The notes under the pieces were generated by a model. It did not search any database, had not been told where the DNA came from, and saw only the letters and a list, made by a program, of their open reading frames with translations. DNA of 64,000 nt from the NCBI GenBank assembly GCA_964553925.1, contig CAZKNR010000472.1, positions 70,452 to 134,451 of the forward strand. The letters are read 5' to 3'. Source of the DNA: DAISKN01 sp964553925 (GTDB taxonomy: Bacteria; Acidobacteriota; Vicinamibacteria; Marinacidobacterales; SMYC01). The translations under genes and the position numbers were made by a program. Of the stretch, positions 16,536 to 24,468 are shown in pieces; position 1 is the stretch's first letter; each line of letters begins with the position of its first letter.

Positions 16536-17525
16536 CTACCTCCAGGAGAGTTCGATGACCTCGAAGTCTTGCGCCCTCAGGCTGCGGAAGGCGGGGTTGA
16601 GCTCGTCGTTGTTCCAGCGCGAGTCCATGGTCCCGGTGACGTACAGGTCACTCCCGTTGTCGGCGACGATGAGCCCGTGGGTCTGCATCGCCCGAAAGAC
16701 CCTCTGGAGGTACGCCGGGTACGAGGAGAGGTCTTTGCTCGAGCGGAGCCTCAGCCGCGCGCCCATCGGAAGCGCTCCCGAAGTGCCGCCCGCCTCGTGG
16801 GACGCGGGCCAGACGTAGCCGTTCGTCGCGCGGAGCGTCACCCGGAACGCGTGGCGGATGTCGCCTCCACCCTCGACTTCATCCCGGCGAACGAGGCCGG
16901 GAAAGATCGCGAGCCCCGCGGCGTCAGCGGAGGTCCACCCTTCGGGCCGCCGGTCGTTCCGGTTCATGTCGAAGACTGCGCCCGACCCGGCTTCCCAGAC
17001 GCGGGCGCTCTCGTTCCAGCGTGTGGCCCAGGTCTCGAAGAGAAGCCACTCGTCGCGGTCGATCAGAAGAAGATGGCGATCCGAACCACCTTCGAGGAAA
17101 CCCGGCTGGGTCTGGGCCTCGGTCGGAATGGGGTAGCCCGGGGCCCGGTTTGGCGCTCCCGCGTCGCTCTCCTCGGGATAGTCGACGAAGCGAACGGGAA
17201 CCCGGGGCTGGGTCCGGGAGACGGTGACGTACGGTATGCCGTATGGAGATGGACCAAAGTCCGGGTGGAGCCCTCGGTCTCGGCCGATCCAATCAACGAA
17301 TGAGTCCGAGCCTCGATCGACCGGGGCGCTGGAGATGTCGGCGTTCCACCAGTTGTCGGCGGGGAACACGCGCCGTCCCGCAAGGCTCTCACCAACGACC
17401 GCCGGACCGGGCGCGCCTCCGCTCGAAGGCGGAGGGCTCGGATCCGCCGGGCTGTCATTTCCTCCGCCGCATCGAGCGGCGATCGCCGCGCCGAGCCCCG
17501 TCAGAAGGAATCGCCGCCGGCTCAA
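16536..17525 (-). CDS. Tat/lipoprotein-type secreted protein of unknown function
   Basis: The 329-residue protein begins MSRRRFLLTGLGAAIAARCG. This combines a twin-arginine-like motif with a cysteine at residue 19, followed by a Gly/Ser/Pro-rich linker to about residue 45. The mature part contains PADNWWNADIS, a GSDRHLLLIDRD block, GAVFDMNRN and a C-terminal VFRAMQTHGLIVADNGSDLY. It resembles a conserved family of secreted bacterial proteins seen beside glycan-active enzymes, but I cannot assign an activity. It overlaps the EEP-family gene by 4 nt. Confidence 0.75.
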   Translation of the reverse strand: MSRRRFLLTGLGAAIAARCGGGNDSPADPSPPPSSGGAPGPAVVGESLAGRRVFPADNWWNADISSAPVDRGSDSFVDWIGRDRGLHPDFGPSPYGIPYVTVSRTQPRVPVRFVDYPEESDAGAPNRAPGYPIPTEAQTQPGFLEGGSDRHLLLIDRDEWLLFETWATRWNESARVWEAGSGAVFDMNRNDRRPEGWTSADAAGLAIFPGLVRRDEVEGGGDIRHAFRVTLRATNGYVWPASHEAGGTSGALPMGARLRLRSSKDLSSYPAYLQRVFRAMQTHGLIVADNGSDLYVTGTMDSRWNNDELNPAFRSLRAQDFEVIELSWR

Positions 17526-18682
17526 GCGAGAAGCTCGACTCCGATGGCGTCGTGGTCGGAGAGCGGCGACTCTCTCCCTTCACGAAGCTCGTGGATCACG
17601 ATCGGCTGTGACGTCCGGAGCTCCCGGGTAGCGAACCAATCCACTTTGAGCGGACAGCGGCCCTCGTGGTTCTTGAGCGCCCACCGAATGAACGCAAAGC
17701 ACCAGGCGGGGATCCATTCGCCGAGATTGTCGCGGGTCTTTCCGCAGGTCACGTCGTAGGACATCGTCCGCTCGCCGAGAACGTTCGCTCCCCGGTAATC
17801 GAACCCGTGCGCCGTGAGACTCTCGAAAAGCTCTCTCTCGAACCATCGGTAGGGGTGAAGGTAGTGGCTGATGGAGCGGTCGATCCCGAGCAAGACCCGG
17901 AGCCAGTAGCCCATGATGGCGTGAAACGCGCGCGACGAGTTGTGGGTCGTCGTGTTCCAGTCGCCGCCTACGATCGAAGGCCCCGCGCCCTCGAGCGCCC
18001 GCAGAACGTCCCGAATCTGATCGCGACGGTGGGATTGACGAGCCTGGGCGTCGAGATGCACGGCTACCGCCGTCAACGGTAGTCCTGGGAAGAGGACCTC
18101 GACCGCGAGCGCCGCCTGGCTCCCGAGCCGCTTCTCGCGGCCCGCCATCTTGTCTTTGCCGTTCTCGAGCGGAATGACCCGCGCGGACCCGAGCGGATAC
18201 CGGCTCAAGATCGCGTTTCCATGGAGGCCGAGCTCGTTCTCACCCTGGACGTGGTACTCGCGGCCGGACCCCTTCGCCAGGTTGATGTAGCAGGGCGCGA
18301 ACGCGAAGTGAAGGCCGAGCTCCCGCGCGAGAACGCGCGCCACGTCGCGGTTCCCGGAGCGCGCCATGCCGACGTCGGTCTCGGTGAGAAGCAGAAGATC
18401 GGCATCCCTCAGATAAGGATGCTCGCGGAAAGCCTCGATCTGTCCATCGAGCTCGATCCCCCGCTCGAGGTTCCAGGCGACGACGCGGTAACGTCCTTTC
18501 GCCGCGGCGATAGGCACAGAGGAGGGCGCGTAGCTCCCCACGTCGGGGCTCAGGAGCACGCGCCGAAGGGTCGGCTCGAGATCCCGATACAGCGGAAGCA
18601 TAAGGAGCTCCGCGGTCGAGCCGCATCGGGAAAGGGCTTCGAAGTGCGGCTTCAGCTCCACCCGTATGAAGTCGTAACTCAC
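17522..18682 (-). CDS. Endonuclease/exonuclease/phosphatase (EEP) family hydrolase
   Basis: The 386-residue protein uses a GTG start at 18682. Residues about 65-300 show the EEP core: VVAWNLERG (Asn), LLLLTETDVGMAR (catalytic Glu), NAILSRYPL, VAVHLD and VGGDWNTTT (Asp/Asn), and the final SDHDAIGVEL (Asp-His). The metal-dependent phosphodiesterase core is therefore complete; the substrate (nucleic acid, lipid or sugar phosphate) is not predictable. It is the first gene of the six-gene leftward operon. Its first ~50 codons and upstream region are duplicated at 20160-20321, on the far side of the AlbA-type gene. Confidence 0.87.
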   Translation of the reverse strand: MSYDFIRVELKPHFEALSRCGSTAELLMLPLYRDLEPTLRRVLLSPDVGSYAPSSVPIAAAKGRYRVVAWNLERGIELDGQIEAFREHPYLRDADLLLLTETDVGMARSGNRDVARVLARELGLHFAFAPCYINLAKGSGREYHVQGENELGLHGNAILSRYPLGSARVIPLENGKDKMAGREKRLGSQAALAVEVLFPGLPLTAVAVHLDAQARQSHRRDQIRDVLRALEGAGPSIVGGDWNTTTHNSSRAFHAIMGYWLRVLLGIDRSISHYLHPYRWFERELFESLTAHGFDYRGANVLGERTMSYDVTCGKTRDNLGEWIPAWCFAFIRWALKNHEGRCPLKVDWFATRELRTSQPIVIHELREGRESPLSDHDAIGVELLA

Positions 18683-18699
18683 GACTGTTTGATGGTACC
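18538..18699. repeat. 162-bp direct repeat, copy A (5' end of the EEP gene)
   Basis: This segment covers the first ~48 codons of the EEP gene and its immediate upstream sequence (ending in ATGGTACC). It aligns without gaps to 20160-20321 with about 21 mismatches counted by eye (about 87% identity). The two copies flank the AlbA-type gene. Confidence 0.85.
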
Positions 18700-18700
18700 A

Positions 18701-20146
18701 TCACTCGTCCTTGAGCAGCCTCGTGCCAGCGGCGGTCGTGCGGTACCGCTGTCGTGAGCTTCTTGGCTTGTCGGGAATGGTCATGGCAAGAAGACCGCTC
18801 TCCAATAAGGGGCGGATTACTTGGTCCCGAAACTTGGTGCGATCGGATCGACCGCAGAGGCGCAGGAGTTCCGAGATCGGCATCGGAAGTCGCGACGCTT
18901 GGAGCACTTGCACTTGGTGCCCACTTAGTGCCGACTTGGTGCCGACTTGGTGCCCCGGCGCAGCAGCAGGTCCTATCGCCGCGCGAAACGTAACGACGAG
19001 GGCACCCGCTTGCTCCTCGAAAGCCGGCGGGTCTATCCCGTACCGCCTGCATTCCTCGATTACACGGTTCGTACCGCGACCCCAGATCTCGACGGCGCCG
19101 GTCCGGTGGAACGTCTCCGCGATGAGAGGGTTCCTCAGCTTCGAAAGGTGCGGGCCGGAGAGCATGTCCACCGTGACGCCCGCCGGAAGACGGCCAATGC
19201 TGCGGACCTCGATACGGTCATCGAAAACCGCCACCGCCACGTAGCTGCCGGGATCCGAGTAGTCCCGGTGCATCACGGCGTTCAGGAGGATCTCGCGAAG
19301 CGACTCCGGGGGAACCGGCAGGCGGTCTTCCCGGAAGATCTGTCCTTTCGGGAAATGCCCCGCAAGCGGTAGCGTCCGATCGAGGAAGGCCATCGCCTCC
19401 CGCACCATCGCGAAGGCGTGCAGGTGCTCCTGTTTATTGTCGAGGATGTCGCCCGTGACGCGCGTCCCACGGAAGCGCCCGAGCTTCAGCAGTCCCTGCG
19501 GATAGTCTGGCAGGAATCTCTTTCCGTAGAGGATCTGCGCCGCCTGGGTGATCACGCCGTTCCGCCGCAGCCCCAGGCGGTCGAGAACATCGCCTATGTC
19601 GATGCTCGTCCCCGCGGAGATGCGCCGTTTCTGGATCGCGGCCTCGCGCGTGCGCAGGATCTCCTCGTAATCGAGATCCTCGCGGCCGACATCGACGGCC
19701 GGCTGGTTCTCCCACCGGCGTCGCGCGTGGGCACGCTCCAAGAGCACCGTCTCGTACCGATCCTGTGGCATGATCGAGGTCGTCGTCTGCACGCGCTGAT
19801 ACGGGCGTCCGTCGAAGGTGAACGGCCGCGCCTCTCCCGGAGGCCTCGCCTCGAGCACGATCAGCTTCCGGTCGCTTTCCGGCAGGTCCACGAACTGGAC
19901 CTCCACGGGAGCGGGAGGCTCGAATCGATCGAGCATCGCAGCAATCTCACGTTGGGTCTTGTCGGAGACATTCTGGCCCACCACTTCCCCGTCGGGGCCG
20001 ACGCCAACGATCACGATTCCTCCGTCGGCGTTCAGAAAAGCGCACAGCGTCTCGCCCGCCCGGTTGAGCTGCCCGGTGGACTTCTTAAGCTCCAGCGTCT
20101 CGGACTCACCGTGAGCGATCTTTCGTTTGAGATCGGGCAGTCTCAT
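18701..20146 (-). CDS. AlbA/Schlafen-type ATP-binding transcriptional regulator
   Basis: The 481-residue protein has an N-terminal Schlafen/AlbA_2 domain (GESETLELKKS, LCAFLNADGGIVIVGVGPDG, residues 12-55). A central HATPase-like C-terminal region follows (ILLNAVMHRDY, GRGTNRVIEECRRYG), and a winged-helix tail (LPMPISELLRLCGRSDRTKF) ends the protein. Between the ATPase region and the tail is a linker made of four 11-bp DNA repeats (18911-18954). The start codon overlaps the stop of a truncated copy of the EEP 5' end by 4 nt. The gene is flanked by 162-bp direct repeats, so it looks inserted. Its targets are unknown. Confidence 0.87.
   Translation of the reverse strand: MRLPDLKRKIAHGESETLELKKSTGQLNRAGETLCAFLNADGGIVIVGVGPDGEVVGQNVSDKTQREIAAMLDRFEPPAPVEVQFVDLPESDRKLIVLEARPPGEARPFTFDGRPYQRVQTTTSIMPQDRYETVLLERAHARRRWENQPAVDVGREDLDYEEILRTREAAIQKRRISAGTSIDIGDVLDRLGLRRNGVITQAAQILYGKRFLPDYPQGLLKLGRFRGTRVTGDILDNKQEHLHAFAMVREAMAFLDRTLPLAGHFPKGQIFREDRLPVPPESLREILLNAVMHRDYSDPGSYVAVAVFDDRIEVRSIGRLPAGVTVDMLSGPHLSKLRNPLIAETFHRTGAVEIWGRGTNRVIEECRRYGIDPPAFEEQAGALVVTFRAAIGPAAAPGHQVGTKSALSGHQVQVLQASRLPMPISELLRLCGRSDRTKFRDQVIRPLLESGLLAMTIPDKPRSSRQRYRTTAAGTRLLKDE
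18911..18954 (-). repeat. Four tandem 11-bp repeats in the AlbA-type gene
   Basis: The plus strand reads cacttggtgcc, cacttagtgcc, gacttggtgcc, gacttggtgcc with no gaps. On the coding strand three units (33 bp) encode 11 residues of the GTKSALSGHQV kind, and the unit has no stop codon in any frame. A change of one or two units would shift the downstream winged-helix tail out of frame. Confidence 0.85.
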
Positions 20147-20304
20147 GGCCTATCGGAATCCACGTCGGGGCTCAAGAGAAGGCGCCGAAGAGTCTGCTCG
20201 AGATCCCGATACAGCGGAAGCGTGAGGAGCTCCGCGGTGGAGCGGCACCGGCAAAGCGTTTCGAAGTGCGGCTTCAACTCCGCCCGTATGAAGTCGTAGC
20301 TCAC
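20143..20304 (-). pseudogene. Truncated copy of the EEP gene 5' end
   Basis: From GTG 20304 the frame reads SYDFIRAELKPHFETLCRC, then STAELLTLPLYRDLEQTL and LLLSPDV, nearly identical to the start of the EEP protein at 18682. It then ends at a TGA that overlaps the ATG of the AlbA-type gene by 4 nt. It encodes 53 residues, no catalytic site, and may now serve only as a leader that couples translation to the AlbA-type gene. Confidence 0.8.
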
Positions 20305-20321
20305 GGATTTCTCATGGTACC
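20160..20321. repeat. 162-bp direct repeat, copy B
   Basis: Gapless partner of 18538-18699 (same orientation), including the upstream ATGGTACC element. The offset between copies is 1,622 bp, which equals the AlbA-type gene plus one repeat. Confidence 0.85.
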
Positions 20322-20334
20322 TTAACCGCCGCAG

Positions 20335-21417
20335 ATGCGCAGGTTTGCTCTCGTTTTCTTTTGTGCCTTCTTACCCTTGCCTCTCACGGCTCAGCTCCCA
20401 GAGGGTGGACCCGAGCTCTACGCGATCGGTTGCGCCAAATGCCACGGAAGCGACGGCAGGGGTGTCGACCCCTCGCTTGTGGGTTTCTCGGTCCCGCTTC
20501 CCGATTTCACCGACTGCCGGTTCGCGTCGCGAGAGGCCAGCGACGATTGGATCGCGGTCACCCACCTGGGAGGCCCGGCGCGGGGGTTCAACTCGACCAT
20601 GCCGTCGTACGCGGAGGCTTTCGACGCCGAGCGTATCGAGAGGGTCGTCGATTTCATGAGGGGCTTTTGCACCGACCGAGCCTGGCCGCGGGGCCAGCTC
20701 AACCTTCCCCTGCCTCTCGTGACGGAGAAGGCGTTCCCCGAAGACGAGGTACTCTGGACGACGGTCGTCGACGTAGAGGGCAAAGGCGCGGTCGCGACAG
20801 AGCTCGTTTACGAGAGGCGCGTCGGCGCCCGCCACCAGTGGGAAGCAACGCTTACATTCGGCGCCTCGTGGTCCGAGGACGGCGCTCCCTGGATCGGAGG
20901 TATCGGCGACATCGGTCTCGGGTGGAAGAGCGCCTTCTGGCACACCGCGAGCTCCATCCTCACGGCAGGCGGCGAAGTGTTTTTCCCGACGGGAGACGAG
21001 GACCGGGACCTCGGGACGGGCACCGCGGTCTTCGAGCCGTACGTCGCCTACGCGCGGGTTCTCCCGCGGGAGTGGTTCTTTCAGGTGCAGGGCGGAGCGG
21101 AGCTTCCCACGGATTCCGAGAAAGCGGAGCGCGAGGTCTTCTGGCGAGGGGCGATAGGAAGGAGCTTCGCGGCGTCAGGAGGTTTCGGACGCCTGTGGTC
21201 GCCGATGCTCGAGGTCCTGGGGAGCGCCGACGTCGATTTCGAAGAGACGAGCTGGAGCATTCTGCCCCAGATGCAGGTGTCTCTCAGCACCAGACAGCAC
21301 GTTCGGGTGAACGCCGGGGTCGAGATTCCTCTCACCCGAGGTGACGAGCGGCCCGCCCGTTTCATATTCTATTTCATGTGGGACTGGTTCGATGGGAGTA
21401 TCACGGACGGATGGTGA
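20335..21417 (+). CDS. Cytochrome c fused to an outer-membrane beta-barrel-like domain
   Basis: The 360-residue protein has a signal peptide (ALVFFCAFLPLPLTAQ). A class I cytochrome c domain follows: haem site CAKCH near residues 33-37 and axial Met in NSTMPSYAEAFDAERIERV. From about residue 125 to the end it consists of alternating beta-strands typical of an outer-membrane transporter-like barrel (WEATLTFGASW, GEVFFPTGDED, FEPYVAYARVL, and a terminal FIFYFMWDWF). A haem domain attached to a barrel could pass electrons at or across the outer membrane; this is inference. It stops 1 nt before the ATG of the M20 gene, so they are co-transcribed. Confidence 0.8.
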   Translation: MRRFALVFFCAFLPLPLTAQLPEGGPELYAIGCAKCHGSDGRGVDPSLVGFSVPLPDFTDCRFASREASDDWIAVTHLGGPARGFNSTMPSYAEAFDAERIERVVDFMRGFCTDRAWPRGQLNLPLPLVTEKAFPEDEVLWTTVVDVEGKGAVATELVYERRVGARHQWEATLTFGASWSEDGAPWIGGIGDIGLGWKSAFWHTASSILTAGGEVFFPTGDEDRDLGTGTAVFEPYVAYARVLPREWFFQVQGGAELPTDSEKAEREVFWRGAIGRSFAASGGFGRLWSPMLEVLGSADVDFEETSWSILPQMQVSLSTRQHVRVNAGVEIPLTRGDERPARFIFYFMWDWFDGSITDGW

Positions 21418-21418
21418 C

Positions 21419-22597
21419 ATGACTCCGGACTTCAATCAGCGTTGGGTAGAGTTTCGGCGCGATCTCCACAGGCATCCCGAGCTTTCCTTTCAAGAGAAGC
21501 GAACCGCGGAGCGGATCGAAAGGGCCCTGGACGAGCTCGGAATCGCACACCGCAGGGTGGCGGGAACCGGCGTGGTCGCCGAGATTCCCTCGGCCGCCGG
21601 CGGCGTCGCCGGCGGCATCGGAGGTCCGATGGTCGCGCTTCGCGCCGACACCGACGCTCTTCCCATCCGCGAGGAGACGGGGCTCGAGTACGCTTCCGTC
21701 AATGAGGGAGTCATGCACGCCTGCGGCCACGACGGACACACCGCCATGGTTCTCGCGGCCGCGGAGATGCTCGCGAAGGACGGGAACCTGCCCGTCCCCG
21801 TTCGCCTGGTGTTCCAGCCGGCGGAGGAGCGGGGCTTGGGCGCGCTCGCGATGATCGATGCCGGGGCTCTCGACGGTGTCGAGATGATCTTCGGTGGCCA
21901 CGTGGACCGGCATTATCCAACGGGGCAAATCGTGGCCCACGCGGGAGCGGTCAACGCCTCGACCGACAGCTTTCGCATCGAGATTCAGGGAAAGGGCGGC
22001 CACGCGGCACGGCCTCATGAAGGTGTGGACGCCGTCGTGGTCGGAAGTCTCCTGGTCATGGCGATCCAGACGATCGTCTCCCGCGAGATCAACCCGGCGC
22101 ACCCCTCGGTCGTGACCGTCGGCCGCTTCGACGCGGGAACCGCTTCCAACGTGCTCGCGGCGCGCGCCACCCTCGAAGGCACCATCCGCACGCAAGAGCA
22201 GGCGGTGCGCGACCACATCGTCTCTTCGCTCTCGCGCATTTGCGATTCGATCGGGGCCCTCCACAACGCGCGGTTGATCATGACTCTCGAGGAAGGCACA
22301 CCTCCCGTGGTGAACCCGAAGGACATGGCGGAGATTGCGCGGAAGGCGGCGGTCGCCGTCGTCGGCGAGGAGAACGCCGTTCCCCTTCACACCGCCAACA
22401 TGGGGGGCGAGGATTTCGCCTGTTACATGGAAAAGGTCCCCGGCTGTTACGTCCGCCTCGGGGCCCGCGCCCCGGGCCGCGAAGGCTTTCCCGCTCACTC
22501 GAGCAAGTTCGAGTTCGATGAGGACGTCCTCCCCATCGGCGCGAGGTATTTCTACGAAGTAGCGCGGCTCGCGGGCGGTATTCTGAAATCGCGCTAG
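21419..22597 (+). CDS. M20-family amidohydrolase (zinc aminoacylase/carboxypeptidase)
   Basis: I start at ATG 21419, just after the cytochrome stop; the frame is open upstream only inside that gene. The 392-residue protein shows the M20D pattern: RRDLHRHPELSFQE, ALRADTDALPI, MHACGHDGHTAM, VFQPAEERGLGALAM, KGGHAARPHEGVDA and NMGGEDFACY. The metal ligands (Cys/His in ACGHDGH, Glu-Glu in PAEE, His) and the dimerisation domain are present. Such enzymes cleave N-acyl amino acids or related amides. No signal peptide, so cytoplasmic. Confidence 0.93.
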   Translation: MTPDFNQRWVEFRRDLHRHPELSFQEKRTAERIERALDELGIAHRRVAGTGVVAEIPSAAGGVAGGIGGPMVALRADTDALPIREETGLEYASVNEGVMHACGHDGHTAMVLAAAEMLAKDGNLPVPVRLVFQPAEERGLGALAMIDAGALDGVEMIFGGHVDRHYPTGQIVAHAGAVNASTDSFRIEIQGKGGHAARPHEGVDAVVVGSLLVMAIQTIVSREINPAHPSVVTVGRFDAGTASNVLAARATLEGTIRTQEQAVRDHIVSSLSRICDSIGALHNARLIMTLEEGTPPVVNPKDMAEIARKAAVAVVGEENAVPLHTANMGGEDFACYMEKVPGCYVRLGARAPGREGFPAHSSKFEFDEDVLPIGARYFYEVARLAGGILKSR

Positions 22598-22603
22598 TCA
22601 AAA

Positions 22604-23794
22604 CTAGTCGGGGCGCTCGCCCAGGGCTACCTCAATGTCCCGGACCTGGCCCTCGCGCCAGACCGTGACCTTCACTCGATCGCCCACTCGGTGCTTGGTC
22701 TCGAGAAGGATCGTGATGTCGCGGTCGGTCACCACCGGCTCGCCATCGAGCGCGAGAATATAGTCGGCGCCGATCGGAACGCGGAGGTTTCCCAGGAGGC
22801 CCACTTCCGAAGGGCCCCGGATGCCGCCGCTGGCCGCGGGGCCGCGCGCCACCAGGCCCGCGACCATGACACCGCCGCCGCCCGGAGTTCGGACCCCGGC
22901 CCGATTCAGACGCGCCGCGAGGTTCGCGCTCACGTTCCAGAGCTCGACTCCGAGCCAGGGATGGGCGTAGCGTCCGCGCGCGATCAGCTCGGGCACCACC
23001 CTCTGGACCGTTCCCACGGGAATCGCGAAGCCGATCCCGGCCGAGGCACCGCTCGGGCTTACGATCGCGGAGTTGACGCCGATGAGCTTTCCTTCGAGAT
23101 CGAGGAGCGGCCCGCCCGAGTTCCCCGGATTGATGGCGGCATCGGTCTGGATAATCTCCCCGATGAACCTCCCGTCGGGTCCCTCGATGCTCCTGCCGAG
23201 AGAGCTCACGACCCCGGTCGTGAGAGTCTGCTGCAGCCCGAAGGGGTTTCCGATGGCCACGAGGAATCTTCCGACCTTTAGACGGTCGGAGTCCCCGAGC
23301 GGGATCACCCGAAGGAGGTCGGGAGGGACATCCACCTTGATGACCGCGAGATCGTTCGAGGGGTCGAAGCCGACGACCTCCGCGGGCACCCGGGTCTCGT
23401 CGAAGAACGTCACGTGGAGCTCGCTCGCTCCCTCGATCACGTGGAAGTTGGTGACGATGTGCCCCCGGTCGTCGTAGACGAACCCCGAGCCCGAGCCCTC
23501 CTGCGGCATGGCGCGAAGGAAGAAATCGTAGGAGATGCTTCGGCTCGTGATGTTCACGACCCCCGGTCCGGCGGTCTCGAACACGCGAATGACCTGATCT
23601 TCGAGAACGTTCGCCTGCAGGGCCGGCGCTGTGGGCGGAGGACTCAGCGGCTCTGGCTCGACTTCAGCGACGGGGGTGGATTCGACCTCCCGCACGTCGA
23701 TTGGGTCCGAAGTCGGCGGCTCCGCCACGACCTCACACCCTAGAAGCCCGGCTAACAGGGCCGAAAGCGTCAACCCCTGGATGCTCTCTCTCAT
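22604..23794 (-). CDS. HtrA/DegP-like serine protease lipoprotein with one PDZ domain
   Basis: I choose ATG 23794 because AGAGGA lies 6 nt upstream; a GTG at 23800 is too close to it. The 396-residue protein has a lipobox (LLGC, Cys20) and a proline/acid-rich linker to about residue 60. The trypsin-like domain has its triad in TNFHVIEG (His118), SNDLAVIK (Asp148) and NPGNSGGPL (Ser226). One C-terminal PDZ domain covers about residues 290-396. It should act in envelope protein quality control. It is convergent with the M20 gene, 6 nt apart, with CTAGT-caaa-ACTAG forming a small shared hairpin at the two stops. Confidence 0.93.
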   Translation of the reverse strand: MRESIQGLTLSALLAGLLGCEVVAEPPTSDPIDVREVESTPVAEVEPEPLSPPPTAPALQANVLEDQVIRVFETAGPGVVNITSRSISYDFFLRAMPQEGSGSGFVYDDRGHIVTNFHVIEGASELHVTFFDETRVPAEVVGFDPSNDLAVIKVDVPPDLLRVIPLGDSDRLKVGRFLVAIGNPFGLQQTLTTGVVSSLGRSIEGPDGRFIGEIIQTDAAINPGNSGGPLLDLEGKLIGVNSAIVSPSGASAGIGFAIPVGTVQRVVPELIARGRYAHPWLGVELWNVSANLAARLNRAGVRTPGGGGVMVAGLVARGPAASGGIRGPSEVGLLGNLRVPIGADYILALDGEPVVTDRDITILLETKHRVGDRVKVTVWREGQVRDIEVALGERPD

Positions 23795-23847
23795 AAACAC
23801 TCCTCTGGCCTATTCTAGAACTGAGATAGTATGACCCGCGAAGATCG

Positions 23848-24468
23848 ATGCTGCACGCCCTCATCGAGAAGCTTTCCAACTACCCGCGTTTCTTCCTCTT
23901 CTGCCGGGGTCTCCTGGAAGCGAACTTCACCGTCATCCGCAAGACGATACGGGATCACCTCGCGTCAGATCCACGAGTTCGCGTGCTCGACGTGGCTTGC
24001 GGTCCGGGAGCGTTCTCCAACCTGTTTGCCGAACAGAGCTACACCGGGATCGACATCAACCCCCGGTACATCGAGTACGCGCGCGCCCATTTTCGGGGGG
24101 AATTCTTCGTCCAGGACGCTCGCAAGCTTTCGTTCGAGGAGGGTCGCTTCGACGAGGCCCTGGTCTACGGCGTCCTCCATCACCTCGACGACGCCGACGT
24201 GACCGCGGTCGCCGACAGCATCCGGCGGGTCGTTCGCCTCGGCGGGTCGGTCCTGGTGATCGAGGACATCCCCACGGAGTCTCGCCTCAACCTCGTCGGA
24301 CATCTGCTGCACTGGATCGAGAACGGCCACTACATCCGCTCGGCGGAGGAGTATCGGCGACTCCTGTCGCCCCATTTCCGGATCGCCGAAGAAAGGCTTT
24401 TCCGCAGCGGCGTCTGTGACTACTACATGGCGCGCCTCCTCGCCGGTCCCGATCCCCCCGGTCCATGA
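23848..24468 (+). CDS. Class I SAM-dependent methyltransferase
   Basis: The 206-residue protein carries motif I VLDVACGPGAFSNLF (residues 45-60), the acidic end of strand 2 (GIDINPRYIEYA), a FFVQDARKLSF motif and ALVYGVLHHLDD. The C-terminal half follows the ubiquinone/lipid-type methyltransferase pattern. The substrate is not evident. Its stop overlaps the start of the membrane glycosyltransferase-like gene by 4 nt, so the pair may modify a lipid or glycan (inference). Confidence 0.88.
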   Translation: MLHALIEKLSNYPRFFLFCRGLLEANFTVIRKTIRDHLASDPRVRVLDVACGPGAFSNLFAEQSYTGIDINPRYIEYARAHFRGEFFVQDARKLSFEEGRFDEALVYGVLHHLDDADVTAVADSIRRVVRLGGSVLVIEDIPTESRLNLVGHLLHWIENGHYIRSAEEYRRLLSPHFRIAEERLFRSGVCDYYMARLLAGPDPPGP

